This document shows, piece after piece, positions 26,401 through 34,468 of a stretch of DNA of 42,097 bases. The notes below the pieces were generated by a model. It ran no database searches. It saw nothing but the letters and a program-made list of their open reading frames with translations, and was not told where the DNA came from. This DNA is from JBCCFX01 sp039029515 (lineage in GTDB: Bacteria; Planctomycetota; Phycisphaerae; Phycisphaerales; SM1A02), in NCBI GenBank assembly GCA_039029515.1, contig JBCCFX010000004.1, positions 1 through 42,097 on the forward strand, given 5' to 3'. The position numbers were made by a program, and so were the translations under genes. Positions within the stretch are counted from its first letter, which is position 1, and each line of letters begins with the position of its first letter.

Positions 26401-26874
26401 GAAGCAAGTCGACATCAGATTCGCGCGCACGGCGACGACGTCGTCATCCCCGCGCAACAGGCGTCGTCGTTCGGCATGGTGCTGTACGAAATCTCAACGA
26501 ACGCACACAAGTATGGCGCGCTCTCGACGGAACATGGGCGCGTCACGCTTGACTGGACCGTCACACCGCACGAAGACGGCGCCTTGGAGATCGGCATGAT
26601 GTGGCGCGAACAGGGCGGGCCGGCGATCATGACGCCGCCTGTCGCAGGTACCGGCAGCGCACTGATCAAGGGTCTTGTACGCCAGGATCTCAATGGTGAA
26701 GTGCACGTCCGATATCCGCGCGGCGGCGCCGAGATTGATCTCATCGTCCGGATACCCACTCAACCGGCCGAACGGCGCGACACCAGTGGACATGCACGAC
26801 CTGTGCGGCCCGATGCGCCAACGGTTGAGGTCCTTCCGACGCCTTCCGTACCGATACATCCGGATTCCAATTGA
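23425..26874 (+). CDS. Multi-PAS/GAF membrane sensor histidine kinase, HWE type
   Basis: 1149 aa. TM1 at about 7-29, an extracytoplasmic helical region to about 171, TM2 at about 173-197. Then PAS1 (about 218-340), PAS2 (about 350-470), GAF (about 485-650), PAS3 (about 672-790) and PAS4 (about 800-915). The kinase core has RRELNHRVRNNLSSL with phospho-acceptor His929, then the N-box LYEISTNAHKYGALS (about 1020-1034), then WREQGGP, the Trp-x-Glu mark of the HWE family. No receiver domain is attached and no response regulator gene is adjacent. HWE kinases often serve light or general stress responses. PAS1 and PAS3 include the PDD/HPDD turn; no LOV Cys motif is seen. The flagellin gene starts 48 nt downstream. 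Confidence 0.93.
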   Translation: MRRQDHIAVWATVTFAAIIVVLSTWVLASELTERTARNTRWQLLRDDIIDLQYAAIDKRFLVELPDDELTAELDRIRDRIDASIDAAHAKLATAPQLQPNIGPPLDRLDQVANDMHDHIATQGRATALLSAEARQEFLRVYELKSESLETESQNVLGQLRHEREMAAASQGRRWLVVYAFVLLSALLSIVLAQMMRYRLRMQRRLGQVEADHEDQQQRFELLAANIDEIFWMTSPDESQMLYVSPSYEKLTGHPNASLLEDPLSWIDIVHPDDRVPILAAHEQRGDTISTDVRSREIRFVRPDGETRWIWMRSQPAYDAHGRLVARTGIAVDITERRAMENALREHEEQLRSVTDHLPGVVYAYDWWPDRPREAHYLGPGLESLVGEDLADTFRNRFDAMFERIDPADRDHVSELGNVAWREWKPAIIDFRFQREGGDVRWFRSSASPTPIPNGGVRWHGVVTDITTVKAAEEDRARTNRKLKVLLGAASAVSDARTPAEVLQIIADTVAATGWNAVTVATFDDDHLDDVAFNGVPDDLRPRLRHTLSTAKALPSTSVNEFRVSRSYFIPADEATRLLDGLRALTQPTHNRATTGWKKNDVAIVPMTDTQGETRGMIWLDAPEDGEMSDAATFEYLEFFADLGSRTLERLELRQIHLDALEALRTSESKFRMLAEHTPGAIYLCRPDEKFTIEYFSPTISDILGYDADAFTRSELDLESITHPDDLVDVMSLIQAAIRNGEPYRAVVRLRHMDGSYRVIEEYGTGVYDEASGELRFVEGFLLDVTARHDAERDRRRLFFAVNNSPDSVITLDHDHVIMDVNDTTCERLGYSRDELVGQSFSRIEHRTETPRTPHVDDSGAARRVEVYESALVTKAGDEIPVEMSSATFVYESLTGTCVFARDITVRKVIEQMLRDRGRRESMLRRELNHRVRNNLSSLMTLVAMTSEKATNTQDFAETIRGRIHAMAVVHTLLDESQWHDAHLTQLVDRLIPEASRHQIRAHGDDVVIPAQQASSFGMVLYEISTNAHKYGALSTEHGRVTLDWTVTPHEDGALEIGMMWREQGGPAIMTPPVAGTGSALIKGLVRQDLNGEVHVRYPRGGAEIDLIVRIPTQPAERRDTSGHARPVRPDAPTVEVLPTPSVPIHPDSN

Positions 26875-26887
26875 AGGCTCTTCTGTG

Positions 26888-26905
26888 GTGCTCACATTCG
26901 AGCAC
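26888..26905 (+). promoter_or_regulatory. Small hairpin before the flagellin SD
   Basis: GTGCTC (26888-26893), loop ACATTC, GAGCAC (26900-26905). It lies between the kinase stop and the flagellin SD, with only about 3 nt to ATGGAGGA. It might end kinase transcripts weakly or control flagellin translation; six base pairs is modest evidence. Confidence 0.3.
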
Positions 26906-26922
26906 GCATGGAGGACGCCTGT

Positions 26923-27768
26923 ATGTTCACCTCCGGCCTGAATGCCTCCGGGCTGACCGCACTGCGCGTGCTTCAGGGCAATACGTCGCAACTGAATGCA
27001 TCCCTGTTGCGGCTCTCCACCGGCGATCGCATCCCGCGAGCGTCGTTCGATCCCGCAAGCCTCATCACGTCCGAGAACTACCGGACGGTACTCGCCGCGC
27101 TCAGCGCTGAAGTCCGCGTCGCGGAGCGCGCTGATCGCGTCATTGATACCGCCGACGCCGCACTTGGCGAGGCCAACGGCATGCTCGCCGAAGCAGAAGC
27201 GCTCGCGATCGCGAACGCCAACACGGCCGGCTTGACCGATGAGGAACGCGCCGCGAACCAGATGCAGATCGATTCCATCCTGGCATCGGTGGATCGGATC
27301 GCGGGCTCAACAACATTCAATGGCGACACGCTGCTCGATGGCGATTCGACCGTCACCGTGGCGAACGAATCCATCACGATCCTGAATGCCAGTACCAGCG
27401 CGATCGGTGAAACGGAAATCGATGGCGAAACGTATACGCTCGCCGATGTCGCCGCCGGCGGTGCATTGAACACCGTGGATGGCAACATCGGAGATGCGCT
27501 CGATGTCATTCGACAGGCGCGCACCGACTTGTCCACCGCGCGCGGCGCACTCGGTGGATTCTCATCAAACACGATCGCATCTCAACTCGACACGCTCAAC
27601 ATCACGATCGAAACGACCGCCGCCGCCAACTCGGTCATTCGTGATACGGATTACGCGGCTGAAACCGCGAACCTCGCACGGCTCATGGTGCTGAACGACG
27701 CTTCGATGGCCGGGCTCGCAATCATCGCTGCCAACCGCTACCTGACACTCGACCTGCTCGGCGCCTGA
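26923..27768 (+). CDS. Flagellin
   Basis: 281 aa from ATG 26923 with GGAGGA at 26910-26915. The N-terminal D0/D1 part has ALRVLQGNTSQLNASLLRLS followed by GDRIPRASFDPASLI, where typical flagellins have LNxSLxRLSSGxRIxxAxDDxAGLA. The C-terminal part, AANSVIRDTDYAAETANLAR and AGLAIIAANRYLTLDLL, matches the flagellin end (S.I.D.D.A.E.......L..A......AN). It is short, with only about 90 residues between conserved ends, so the surface domains are minimal. The usual final Gln-rich ILxxAxxxA helix is degenerate. It could be a minor filament or hook-filament type protein. The upstream kinase may share its transcript. Confidence 0.8.
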   Translation: MFTSGLNASGLTALRVLQGNTSQLNASLLRLSTGDRIPRASFDPASLITSENYRTVLAALSAEVRVAERADRVIDTADAALGEANGMLAEAEALAIANANTAGLTDEERAANQMQIDSILASVDRIAGSTTFNGDTLLDGDSTVTVANESITILNASTSAIGETEIDGETYTLADVAAGGALNTVDGNIGDALDVIRQARTDLSTARGALGGFSSNTIASQLDTLNITIETTAAANSVIRDTDYAAETANLARLMVLNDASMAGLAIIAANRYLTLDLLGA

Positions 27769-27776
27769 GCCGAGCT

Positions 27777-30700
27777 TCAACGACGAACCGGATACGACGG
27801 GCGGTCCACCGGCACCGCCGGCGCTGTCCCCAGCGCGTCCATGACCGCACGAATCGCGGCATCGAGTTGCGGATCGCGCTGATTCAGTCGATCGCCAGGC
27901 GTCAAAGCGACGGCGATGTCAGGCTCCACGCCTACGTTCTCAATCGACCAGCCGGCGGCATCGCGCCATGCATACTCAGGCTGCGATGTCATGCCAAGAT
28001 CCGTGAACGGCTTCGGTTCACGCATACCCACCACGCCGCCCCAGGTCCGTGCGCCCACGAGCGGACCAAGTTGCAGATGACGGAACAGCGCCGGGAAGAT
28101 GTCGCCATCCGAGCCGGCATGCTGATCGATCAGCACGGCCATCGGACCGCGCGGCGTTTTGTCAGGCACCGTGTACGGCTGACCGTGACGAGGTTCGAAG
28201 TACGCCCACGGTCGTCGCGCGAGTCGTTGAATCAACATCTGACTGACATAGCCGCCGGAGTTGCCGCGCACGTCAACCACAATGCCTTCCATACTCGCCT
28301 GCGGATAGAACTGCCGAGCGAACAGGATCAGTCCATCGGTACCCATGTCAGGAAGATGCACGTATCCAAGACGGCCATCCGAGGCGTCCAGCACGGCGTC
28401 GCGATTCGCATCGACCCATGCTGCATATCGAAGGAACGACTCATCGGCAATCGTCTCGACCTTGATGTCACGGCCACGAGAATCGTCCGAAGGATCGTCG
28501 GTCACTCGAATCGTGACCACGTCGCCAGCACGCCCCTGAAGCGCGGCGTACGGATTCAGTCCGCGCGAGAGCCAGGTTCCATCAATGCTGACGACATACA
28601 TGCCCGCGCTGACCCGAAGATGAGCCGCTGCGAGCGGGCTCTTGCCGCGCGGATCCCACGTCTGTGCAGGCAGGATGCGATCGATCCGGATGCCGCGCGC
28701 ATCGCGCGTGAAATCCACGCCAAGCAATCCCACGTTGTGCGCCTTTGGTACATCATGCTGCTCGCCCGGCCATACATACGTATGACTCGTTCCGAGTTCA
28801 CCGATCAACTCGCCCAGAAGATCCGACAGTTCCAGACGGGTTGCGACGCGTGGCAGCAGTGCAGCGTACTTGGCGCGCATCGCGGGCCAATCCACACCGA
28901 CCATGTTCGGTGCCCAGTAGAAATCGCGTTGCAGTCGCCATGCTTCATCGAAGATGTGCGCCCATTCTTCGTCTATGGCCACGCGCAGATCAGCCCCCTG
29001 CACGTCAACCGACGATGCCTCGTCGTCGGACACTGCCATCGTCTGCAGGCCTTCATTTGTCATGGCGACAAGACGGCTTCGATCACCACTGACGTCGTAG
29101 CGTTTGACGCCGTTGAGCAACGTGCGCGATTCACCATCCACGCAGTTGAGATGCTCGAGGTTGGCGTGCGATTTCGGGTCGGTCTGGCCCCATGTATCGT
29201 TGCGCAGACCCATCGTTGGCGTGCGGATGAACGTCACGCCGCCGTACACCGCTTCAAGATCGCTCAGGTTGCCCGGTGTCGCGGGCAGGACTGCGATGCG
29301 CGCTGCCATGTTGTCGGTGTCGATGACGAGTGGCTCGAAGGCCGCAAGCGCCTGTTCGATCATGTCCTGCTCGATGTCACCGTTGCCTGCGACAGGCGGC
29401 TTCGGCGCGGGTGCCGGCGCGGCCCACGATTCGAGATCCGTGCCGTGCCGGCGTGCAAGCGCGGGCAGTGGGGGCGGAACCGAGGACGACAACGGCAACG
29501 CACATACGTTCGATGACTCCGTGAAGATGTGATCGTTGTCCATCTGCCCAAGCACCGGATCGAAGTGACGATTCGACAGCAGGTAGAGATAGCGACCGGC
29601 AGGATCCCAGCGCGGTTCTCGATCATCGAACGAATCGTCGCTGACGGCGAATGTTCGACCGGTCCGAATTGCATGCAACTGCACCTGATGATGGAACGTG
29701 TCTGTCATCGTGACGAACGCGAGCCATGCGCTGTCAGGCGAGAATCGGTAATCCGTGATCTCGACATGCTCATCTGCATGAATCGTCTGACGCACGAGCG
29801 TTCGCGTGTTCAGAAGATGCAGGCGCATCGTCTTGTCGCCAAACGCAATCCAGTTTCCATCCGGCGAGACCTGCACCGGGAACAGCCAATCCTCACGATC
29901 CTCGGTCGCGATGCCCGGGCGACCGCTGCCGTCCGCAGGCATGAAGGCAATCTGCTGCTCGCCGGTTCGGTCGGTGATCAGCGCGATGCGTTCATCGTCG
30001 ATCCAGTCTGCGCCCCATTCTCGCGCGTTGCCGGTGGAGGTGAGTCGGCGAACGATGGCATCTTCCAGTTCGATCGTGAAGAGTTCGCCACGCGACTCCA
30101 CGAGCAGCGTTGAGCCATCGTGATTCAGCGCCATCGCGCGTGCGGTCTTGAGGAGATCAACGGTTCGGGCACGACGTGCAACGCGATCGCTGGCAAGCCG
30201 AACGTCAAGCCGGCGCACAGTGTCATTTGCTGCGTCGAGCATGCTCAGCGTTCCGCCTTGCACAAAGACAATCATGCGGCCGCGGCGCAGCACATCAGCG
30301 GAAGGCCAGCGCAGGTCATAGCCTTCAATGGCGGTCGGGTCGCCGGGCATCGGCGCGAACGATGTGTGGGCTCGGACATCGCCACCGTCGCTGGACATGG
30401 AATGAATGTTCGGCGCGCCATCGCGGTCGGAACAGAAGAAGATCCGGCCGATCAACCACATCGGATACTCATCGTTCGAGCGATCGGTGGTCAGCCGTTG
30501 AAACCGGCCGGATTCCAGATCGCCCATCCAGATATCTGGCGCGGTGCCGCCGCGATAGCGTTTCCATGACCACTGTGCGGTCGACCAGCGATTGAACGCA
30601 ACGCGGCTGCCGCTCGCGCTCGGTGCGATCATCGTGCACTCACCAAACCCGAATCGTTGCGGAAGTCCGCCGGCTGTTGATACGCGATGGAGTTCATCGC

Positions 30701-31118
30701 GCGCATCATGATGCTGACGTCCGGATGAGAAGTAGACGAACGCGCCATCAGGTGACCAGCCGCGCACGGTGTCGTTGCCGGGGTGATACGTCAGTCGTGT
30801 CGGCGAGCCACCGGTGGCGGGCATGATGTAGACATCCGGGTTGCCTTCATACTGCGCGGTGAATGCGATCATCGTGCCATCGGGGCTGAAGCGGGGGTGA
30901 TGTTCGACGCCGTCGTCGGACGTCAATCGGTGCGCGATGAGCGAGGCATCATCGTCTGTCACGCGAACGGTCCAGAGATCGCCTTCGGCCACGAAGACAA
31001 GTTGGTCGCCCGCGAGTGCAGGCTGCATCGGATAGCCCGGCTCCGCTGCCCCGCCAGTCGAACCGCCCGCGAGCAGCACGACGGCGCACGTCATCAACCA
31101 GATCCAGCATCGATTCAT
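27777..31118 (-). CDS. Tricorn-type protease homologue, exported
   Basis: 1113 aa, close to tricorn of Thermoplasma (1071). The signal peptide (CAVVLLAGGSTGGAA, cut near 24) implies export, unlike archaeal cytosolic tricorn. Residues about 30-640 are WD40-like beta-propeller repeats (FSPDGTMIAFTAQYEGNPDV, GWSPDGAFVYF). A PDZ domain covers about 795-880. The S41-type core is intact: His779 in GTSHTY, nucleophile Ser1003 with Asp1004 in AGSDGDIF, and Glu1060 in ENVGVEPD. Spacing (224 and 57) closely matches tricorn's H746, S965 and E1023. It should trim short peptides processively. SD GGAGGGG lies before the ATG. It is convergent with the flagellin gene, with 8 nt between. Confidence 0.93.
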   Translation of the reverse strand: MNRCWIWLMTCAVVLLAGGSTGGAAEPGYPMQPALAGDQLVFVAEGDLWTVRVTDDDASLIAHRLTSDDGVEHHPRFSPDGTMIAFTAQYEGNPDVYIMPATGGSPTRLTYHPGNDTVRGWSPDGAFVYFSSGRQHHDARDELHRVSTAGGLPQRFGFGECTMIAPSASGSRVAFNRWSTAQWSWKRYRGGTAPDIWMGDLESGRFQRLTTDRSNDEYPMWLIGRIFFCSDRDGAPNIHSMSSDGGDVRAHTSFAPMPGDPTAIEGYDLRWPSADVLRRGRMIVFVQGGTLSMLDAANDTVRRLDVRLASDRVARRARTVDLLKTARAMALNHDGSTLLVESRGELFTIELEDAIVRRLTSTGNAREWGADWIDDERIALITDRTGEQQIAFMPADGSGRPGIATEDREDWLFPVQVSPDGNWIAFGDKTMRLHLLNTRTLVRQTIHADEHVEITDYRFSPDSAWLAFVTMTDTFHHQVQLHAIRTGRTFAVSDDSFDDREPRWDPAGRYLYLLSNRHFDPVLGQMDNDHIFTESSNVCALPLSSSVPPPLPALARRHGTDLESWAAPAPAPKPPVAGNGDIEQDMIEQALAAFEPLVIDTDNMAARIAVLPATPGNLSDLEAVYGGVTFIRTPTMGLRNDTWGQTDPKSHANLEHLNCVDGESRTLLNGVKRYDVSGDRSRLVAMTNEGLQTMAVSDDEASSVDVQGADLRVAIDEEWAHIFDEAWRLQRDFYWAPNMVGVDWPAMRAKYAALLPRVATRLELSDLLGELIGELGTSHTYVWPGEQHDVPKAHNVGLLGVDFTRDARGIRIDRILPAQTWDPRGKSPLAAAHLRVSAGMYVVSIDGTWLSRGLNPYAALQGRAGDVVTIRVTDDPSDDSRGRDIKVETIADESFLRYAAWVDANRDAVLDASDGRLGYVHLPDMGTDGLILFARQFYPQASMEGIVVDVRGNSGGYVSQMLIQRLARRPWAYFEPRHGQPYTVPDKTPRGPMAVLIDQHAGSDGDIFPALFRHLQLGPLVGARTWGGVVGMREPKPFTDLGMTSQPEYAWRDAAGWSIENVGVEPDIAVALTPGDRLNQRDPQLDAAIRAVMDALGTAPAVPVDRPSYPVRR

Positions 31119-31330
31119 AGGTTCACCCCTCCGTGGCCGCCGCGTGCGGCCTGTTCGCTCAGGATACCGCTGGCGCTGGCTATCGGACGTGGATGGTTCC
31201 GAATGCGCGTCCGTTCCTGATTATCCGGGCGCACAATCTTGCTAACCCCCTGAACCGCAATAGGTTGAATATGACTGCGGCCATCGTCGCAGCATTGACG
31301 TTCACCAGATCCCGAGGGGAGATGACACCC

Positions 31331-32044
31331 ATGCGACTCACATTGACCGCCCTGGCACTCGCCGGTTCCGCCGTCGCGATGCCCCAGCTGGCATCCGCCG
31401 CCGAAATCACCCCCGGCGTCTATGCCCTGAACAACCACCCTGATGGCAACGCCTCGTCGCCCGGCTACGGCCTACGTCTCGACGAGTTGTTCGACTTCAC
31501 GCCGGACGCGAAGGACATCATCACCTTCGACTTCGATCGCGAAGGCGCCACCATGCGACTCGAGTACGACGGTTCATCCGTTCGCATTCGCGGCCGTGCG
31601 TTTGGCGGCCTCGACGTTGGCAGCGACTACTCCGAAGATCCGACGCAGACGAGTTGGGTCACCATTGACTTCACATATTTCAAAGTTGAACCCGTCGCCG
31701 GCGATGACGACATCAAGACCGTGCCGGACGACTTCGTCAACTCCGGCAGCATCACCTGGGAGAACACGGGTGAGGTGATTGGTCTCTGGGATTTCTCAGG
31801 CGATCACGACTACACGTTCCGTCTCGGCGATGGTGACAGTGACAACGGTCACCGTGGCTTTGACGGTATCTCGGGCTGGGGCTGGCTCGATCACGGCGCA
31901 CCCGGCACGCATGTGTATGCATCGGACTGGCTGTTCTCAGCCACGCCGATTCCGGTTCCACCGGCTGCGCTGCTCGGTGCGGCAGGCATTCTTGGTCTTC
32001 CGATCACGCGACGTCTTCGCCGTCGCGCACAACGCGTCAGCTGA
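31331..32044 (+). CDS. Exported protein with PEP-CTERM-like sorting tail
   Basis: 237 aa from ATG 31331, preceded by GAGGGG at 31314-31319; ATG 31322 is too close to that SD. Signal peptide MRLTLTALALAGSAVAMPQL, cut near ASA-A. The mature part is acidic and beta-rich (ITFDFDREGATMRLEYDG), with Trp/Gly-rich patches. The C-terminus has VPPAALLGAAGILGL followed by RRLRRRAQR, i.e. motif, hydrophobic helix, basic cluster, as in PEP-CTERM/VPxPAA proteins handled by exosortases. No exosortase is in the window. The function of the N-terminal domain is unknown; it is likely a surface or secreted matrix protein. Confidence 0.82.
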   Translation: MRLTLTALALAGSAVAMPQLASAAEITPGVYALNNHPDGNASSPGYGLRLDELFDFTPDAKDIITFDFDREGATMRLEYDGSSVRIRGRAFGGLDVGSDYSEDPTQTSWVTIDFTYFKVEPVAGDDDIKTVPDDFVNSGSITWENTGEVIGLWDFSGDHDYTFRLGDGDSDNGHRGFDGISGWGWLDHGAPGTHVYASDWLFSATPIPVPPAALLGAAGILGLPITRRLRRRAQRVS

Positions 32045-32098
32045 CACCAGAAGACCCACAGAGCTTCTTCTGCCTCGACAGCTTTCTACGTTGGTCAC

Positions 32099-32148
32099 TC
32101 ACCTCAACGCTCCGCACGCCCGGTCGTGTGCGGGGCGGTGAGGTTTTT
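32099..32148 (+). terminator. Rho-independent terminator
   Basis: A long imperfect stem. CACCTCAACGCTCCGCAC on the left pairs with GTGCGGGGCGGTGAGG on the right around CGGTC, and is followed by TTTTTT (32144-32149). It lies 55 nt after the stop of the PEP-CTERM-like gene. Opposing gene 32247-33188 ends 100 nt further on. Confidence 0.85.
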
Positions 32149-32178
32149 TGGGGCGCGTTGGTTTCGCCGCCGTCTCAT

Positions 32179-32210
32179 GTAGGCCGGGTCGCCGCGGCGA
32201 CCCGGCATCT
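32179..32210. repeat. GTAGG palindrome, left of an unknown gene
   Basis: GTAG followed by a perfect 24-bp palindrome at 32183-32206, with arms GCCGGGTCGCCG and CGGCGACCCGGC and no loop. The core GGGTCGCCGCGGCGACCC is the same as at 33201-33218 on the other side of gene 32247-33188. Elsewhere in the window arms differ. Confidence 0.88.
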
Positions 32211-32246
32211 TTGAGCGTACGAGGCGTCGGCATTGCGCCCGCCGCC

Positions 32247-33188
32247 TTATTCCCCCGCTTCGCGAACGCCGTACATTGGATCGTAATTCGCTGCTCGAAA
32301 CTCGCGGGGAATATCACCATCCGCCTCCCACGGTTCGGACAACGACGGACGAAAGTACGGTTCAGGCTCGATCCGGCTCTTGTCTTGCGTTCGATCTGCA
32401 AAGTCAGCAGTAACGGGCGCACCACTGTCACATAGTCGATACGGACAGAGAAATCGCTTGCAGTAGATGCGACCAGCGCGGAACACTTTCTCACGGGTTT
32501 CCGGCAAGGTATCAATCGGCACATGCCACGCAGTGAGTGCATCGGTGACGTGTTCCAATCGCCCGCGACCACTCGAATCCTCGTCGATCCACTCGCGCAA
32601 TGTCACTCCCGACCGACCAAACGGCGCATCAAGCTGACGCTCATTGAGCAAGTTGATTGCGTGAAGGTCGTCAAGCAATCCAGTCTGGATCCAGCCGCCG
32701 CAACCGATCCACCACGAGCGTCGTTTGTTGAGCATATTGCGCAACGTGCAGAATCCATGCGTTGCTCGACCGAGCCTGGCGAGTTCATTGAGCAACTTGA
32801 AGAAGACTTCGCTCTTCTTGCCCAAACATGCGGGCACCCAACCAAGCCAGATACCTGGATCGTATTCCACTCTCGTAATCGAGATGTAGGCCAACCAGTC
32901 CATTGATGGATCGACTCCCGCGTCGCCCACGTAGCTCAGCGAGACCCATTTCAGTTCATCGAAACCGGCTGACTCAAGTCGTTTTCTGCGGCCCTTGAAA
33001 GTCTTCCATGGCTTTCCAATCCCAGGAACACGCGCGGCCAGATATTGCGGCTGAAAACCTGCTTCCTCCATCGTGTCAACAGCCAGGTCATATGCCTCAC
33101 GAATGGAATCCGTCGTCCATTCGCATTCAAGCAACTGCGCAAGGAACCTTGGTTCGCTACGGTCGAGCACGAGAACAAACTCCCACAC
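32247..33188 (-). CDS. Unrecognised gene bracketed by palindromes
   Basis: 313 aa from GTG 33188, with no SD. Upstream the frame closes at a TAG (33222-33224) that belongs to the adjacent palindrome, so the true N-terminus may have been lost. The product is soluble, Trp-rich (MDWLAYISITRVEYDPGIWL; RRSWWIGCGGWIQTGLLDDL) with no signal or membrane segment. The segment NLLNERQLDAPFGRSGVTLR and following EWIDED look like a conserved core, but I do not recognise the family. Base composition appears less GC-rich than its neighbours. With matching repeats on both sides this suggests acquired or relic DNA. A role as an immunity-type protein is only a guess. Confidence 0.6.
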   Translation of the reverse strand: MWEFVLVLDRSEPRFLAQLLECEWTTDSIREAYDLAVDTMEEAGFQPQYLAARVPGIGKPWKTFKGRRKRLESAGFDELKWVSLSYVGDAGVDPSMDWLAYISITRVEYDPGIWLGWVPACLGKKSEVFFKLLNELARLGRATHGFCTLRNMLNKRRSWWIGCGGWIQTGLLDDLHAINLLNERQLDAPFGRSGVTLREWIDEDSSGRGRLEHVTDALTAWHVPIDTLPETREKVFRAGRIYCKRFLCPYRLCDSGAPVTADFADRTQDKSRIEPEPYFRPSLSEPWEADGDIPREFRAANYDPMYGVREAGE

Positions 33189-33197
33189 GCTGAAGGC

Positions 33198-33225
33198 GGC
33201 GGGTCGCCGCGGCGACCCGCCCTAC
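33198..33225. repeat. CCTAC palindrome, right of an unknown gene
   Basis: A perfect 24-bp palindrome at 33198-33221 (GGCGGGTCGCCG and CGGCGACCCGCC), then CTAC at 33222-33225. It shares its 18-bp core with 32186-32203, but the outer CC/GG pair is swapped (GGCGGG instead of GCCGGG). The CTA of CTAC gives the minus-strand TAG that closes the frame of the neighbouring gene. Confidence 0.88.
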
Positions 33226-33239
33226 ATAGCTTGATGCGC

Positions 33240-34349
33240 TCAGTTCGCGCTCGCAGCATCCATCGCCAACGCATTGACGGCTTCCAGACCATCACGGAAC
33301 GACTCCAATCGTTCCAACGGTCCCTGCAGAATCACGCCGTCGCCCGGCGACAGCGTGACGTCCGGGCCGGGGCACATCACCGGCGGCTCGTTTGGACGCC
33401 GATGTTCCACGATCGTGATGTGATGCTCGCGCATGATGTCGCAAACGGTTCGGCCGTTCAGCGGACCGTCCTCACGCACCAGCCAGCGTTGCATGGCGAT
33501 CAACTGATCACCCACAATCACGCTGCTGATGGTCGCCGGCGCGATCGCACATGTCGCAAAAGTTGGCGCACTGAGTGCCGATTGTGACATCGCGAGATGC
33601 AGATTGAACCCATCGCTGACCTTGTCGGCCACGTTCTGATCAAACATCCGCAGCACGACGCGCACGTCCGGGTTGTACTTCCGAGCATCGAGCGCGGTCT
33701 CGAGATTCACCAGATCCTGATCCGTCGCGAGCACGATCGACTTTGCCTTCTTGATGTTGGCATCGATGAGCAATTCGTCACGCCGGGCATCACCAATCAG
33801 CAACGGCGCGCGATCCCGGCGCACGACTTCCAGGAATTCGTTCTGCGGATCCTTCTCGATCACCACCACTGGCTCACCGAGTTTGCGCAGCAGTTCGTAC
33901 GCGCGGAAACCCAGCCGGCCAAACCCGACGAGAACGACATGATTGCTGTAGGACGATGCGAGCATGGTGCACCAGCTCCTTTCGAATCGCTTGCGATCGC
34001 GAATGATCAGCGCGAAGTCGATGATGCCTTCGATGATGACGGTCAGACCCAGAATCGGCACGATGAAGAACAGCGACTGCAACACGCGCGACGTTGGAAA
34101 TTCCTCCGGCGGCTCACCGAAGATCAGACTGAATGTGTAGTACATCGCGCGAAGAAACGAGTGGTTCTTCTCGGGTTCGAGCCAGCAGAACAGCACGCCA
34201 CCGGTGATGAGGATCACCGCCATCAGGATAGCGCGAACGCGAAAGTGCTTTGCGCACGTCTTGAAGAAGCACCATTCGCTCCACCAGCGCGTTGCCGAAC
34301 GGTGCTTCGGCGGCTCCTGCCTCAGGTCTTCGATCCGTGGAATCGGCAT
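33240..34349 (-). CDS. Two-TM channel-like protein with RCK (TrkA-N/C) domain
   Basis: 369 aa from ATG 34349. A GTG at 34403 is in frame but lies inside a terminator hairpin. TM1 at about 38-56, pore-loop region about 64-84, TM2 at about 88-115. Then an RCK NAD-binding domain with GFGRLG (142-147), VIEKDP and LIGDARRDELL, and a TrkA-C domain (about 280-360, SPGDGVILQG). This is the MthK/Kch layout of potassium channels. However, the pore loop reads FLRAMYYTFSLIFGEPPEEF and lacks TVGYG, so ion selectivity must differ or be lost. It is followed by palindrome 33198-33225, 15 nt after its stop. Confidence 0.85.
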   Translation of the reverse strand: MPIPRIEDLRQEPPKHRSATRWWSEWCFFKTCAKHFRVRAILMAVILITGGVLFCWLEPEKNHSFLRAMYYTFSLIFGEPPEEFPTSRVLQSLFFIVPILGLTVIIEGIIDFALIIRDRKRFERSWCTMLASSYSNHVVLVGFGRLGFRAYELLRKLGEPVVVIEKDPQNEFLEVVRRDRAPLLIGDARRDELLIDANIKKAKSIVLATDQDLVNLETALDARKYNPDVRVVLRMFDQNVADKVSDGFNLHLAMSQSALSAPTFATCAIAPATISSVIVGDQLIAMQRWLVREDGPLNGRTVCDIMREHHITIVEHRRPNEPPVMCPGPDVTLSPGDGVILQGPLERLESFRDGLEAVNALAMDAASAN

Positions 34350-34400
34350 CTCAGAGATATTGTCGGATTGATCTTCGCCGAATGCCAGCCCGCAATACAA

Positions 34401-34438
34401 CACGTCCCCGGAGCACGCGAACGCGCGCCGGGGACGTG
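34401..34438 (-). terminator. Hairpin terminator of the S9 peptidase gene
   Basis: An 11-bp perfect stem, CACGTCCCCGG (34401-34411) and CCGGGGACGTG (34428-34438), 31 nt after the peptidase stop on the minus strand. The T-rich TTGTATTG follows rather than a pure T-run. It makes the upstream GTG start (34403) of the channel gene unlikely. Confidence 0.65.
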
Positions 34439-34468
34439 CCAGAGAATCAGATTGAGACGACGCGGCGT

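Noticed and set aside
27867..29516. 549-codon plus-strand frame opposite the tricorn gene
   Set aside because: The tricorn frame has complete domains and catalytic residues; this antisense frame is rich in Arg/His/Cys typical of shadows in GC-rich DNA.
32247..33188. Transposase or integrase gene between the palindromes
   Set aside because: No DDE, HUH (RAYT) or tyrosine/serine recombinase motif is visible in the protein.
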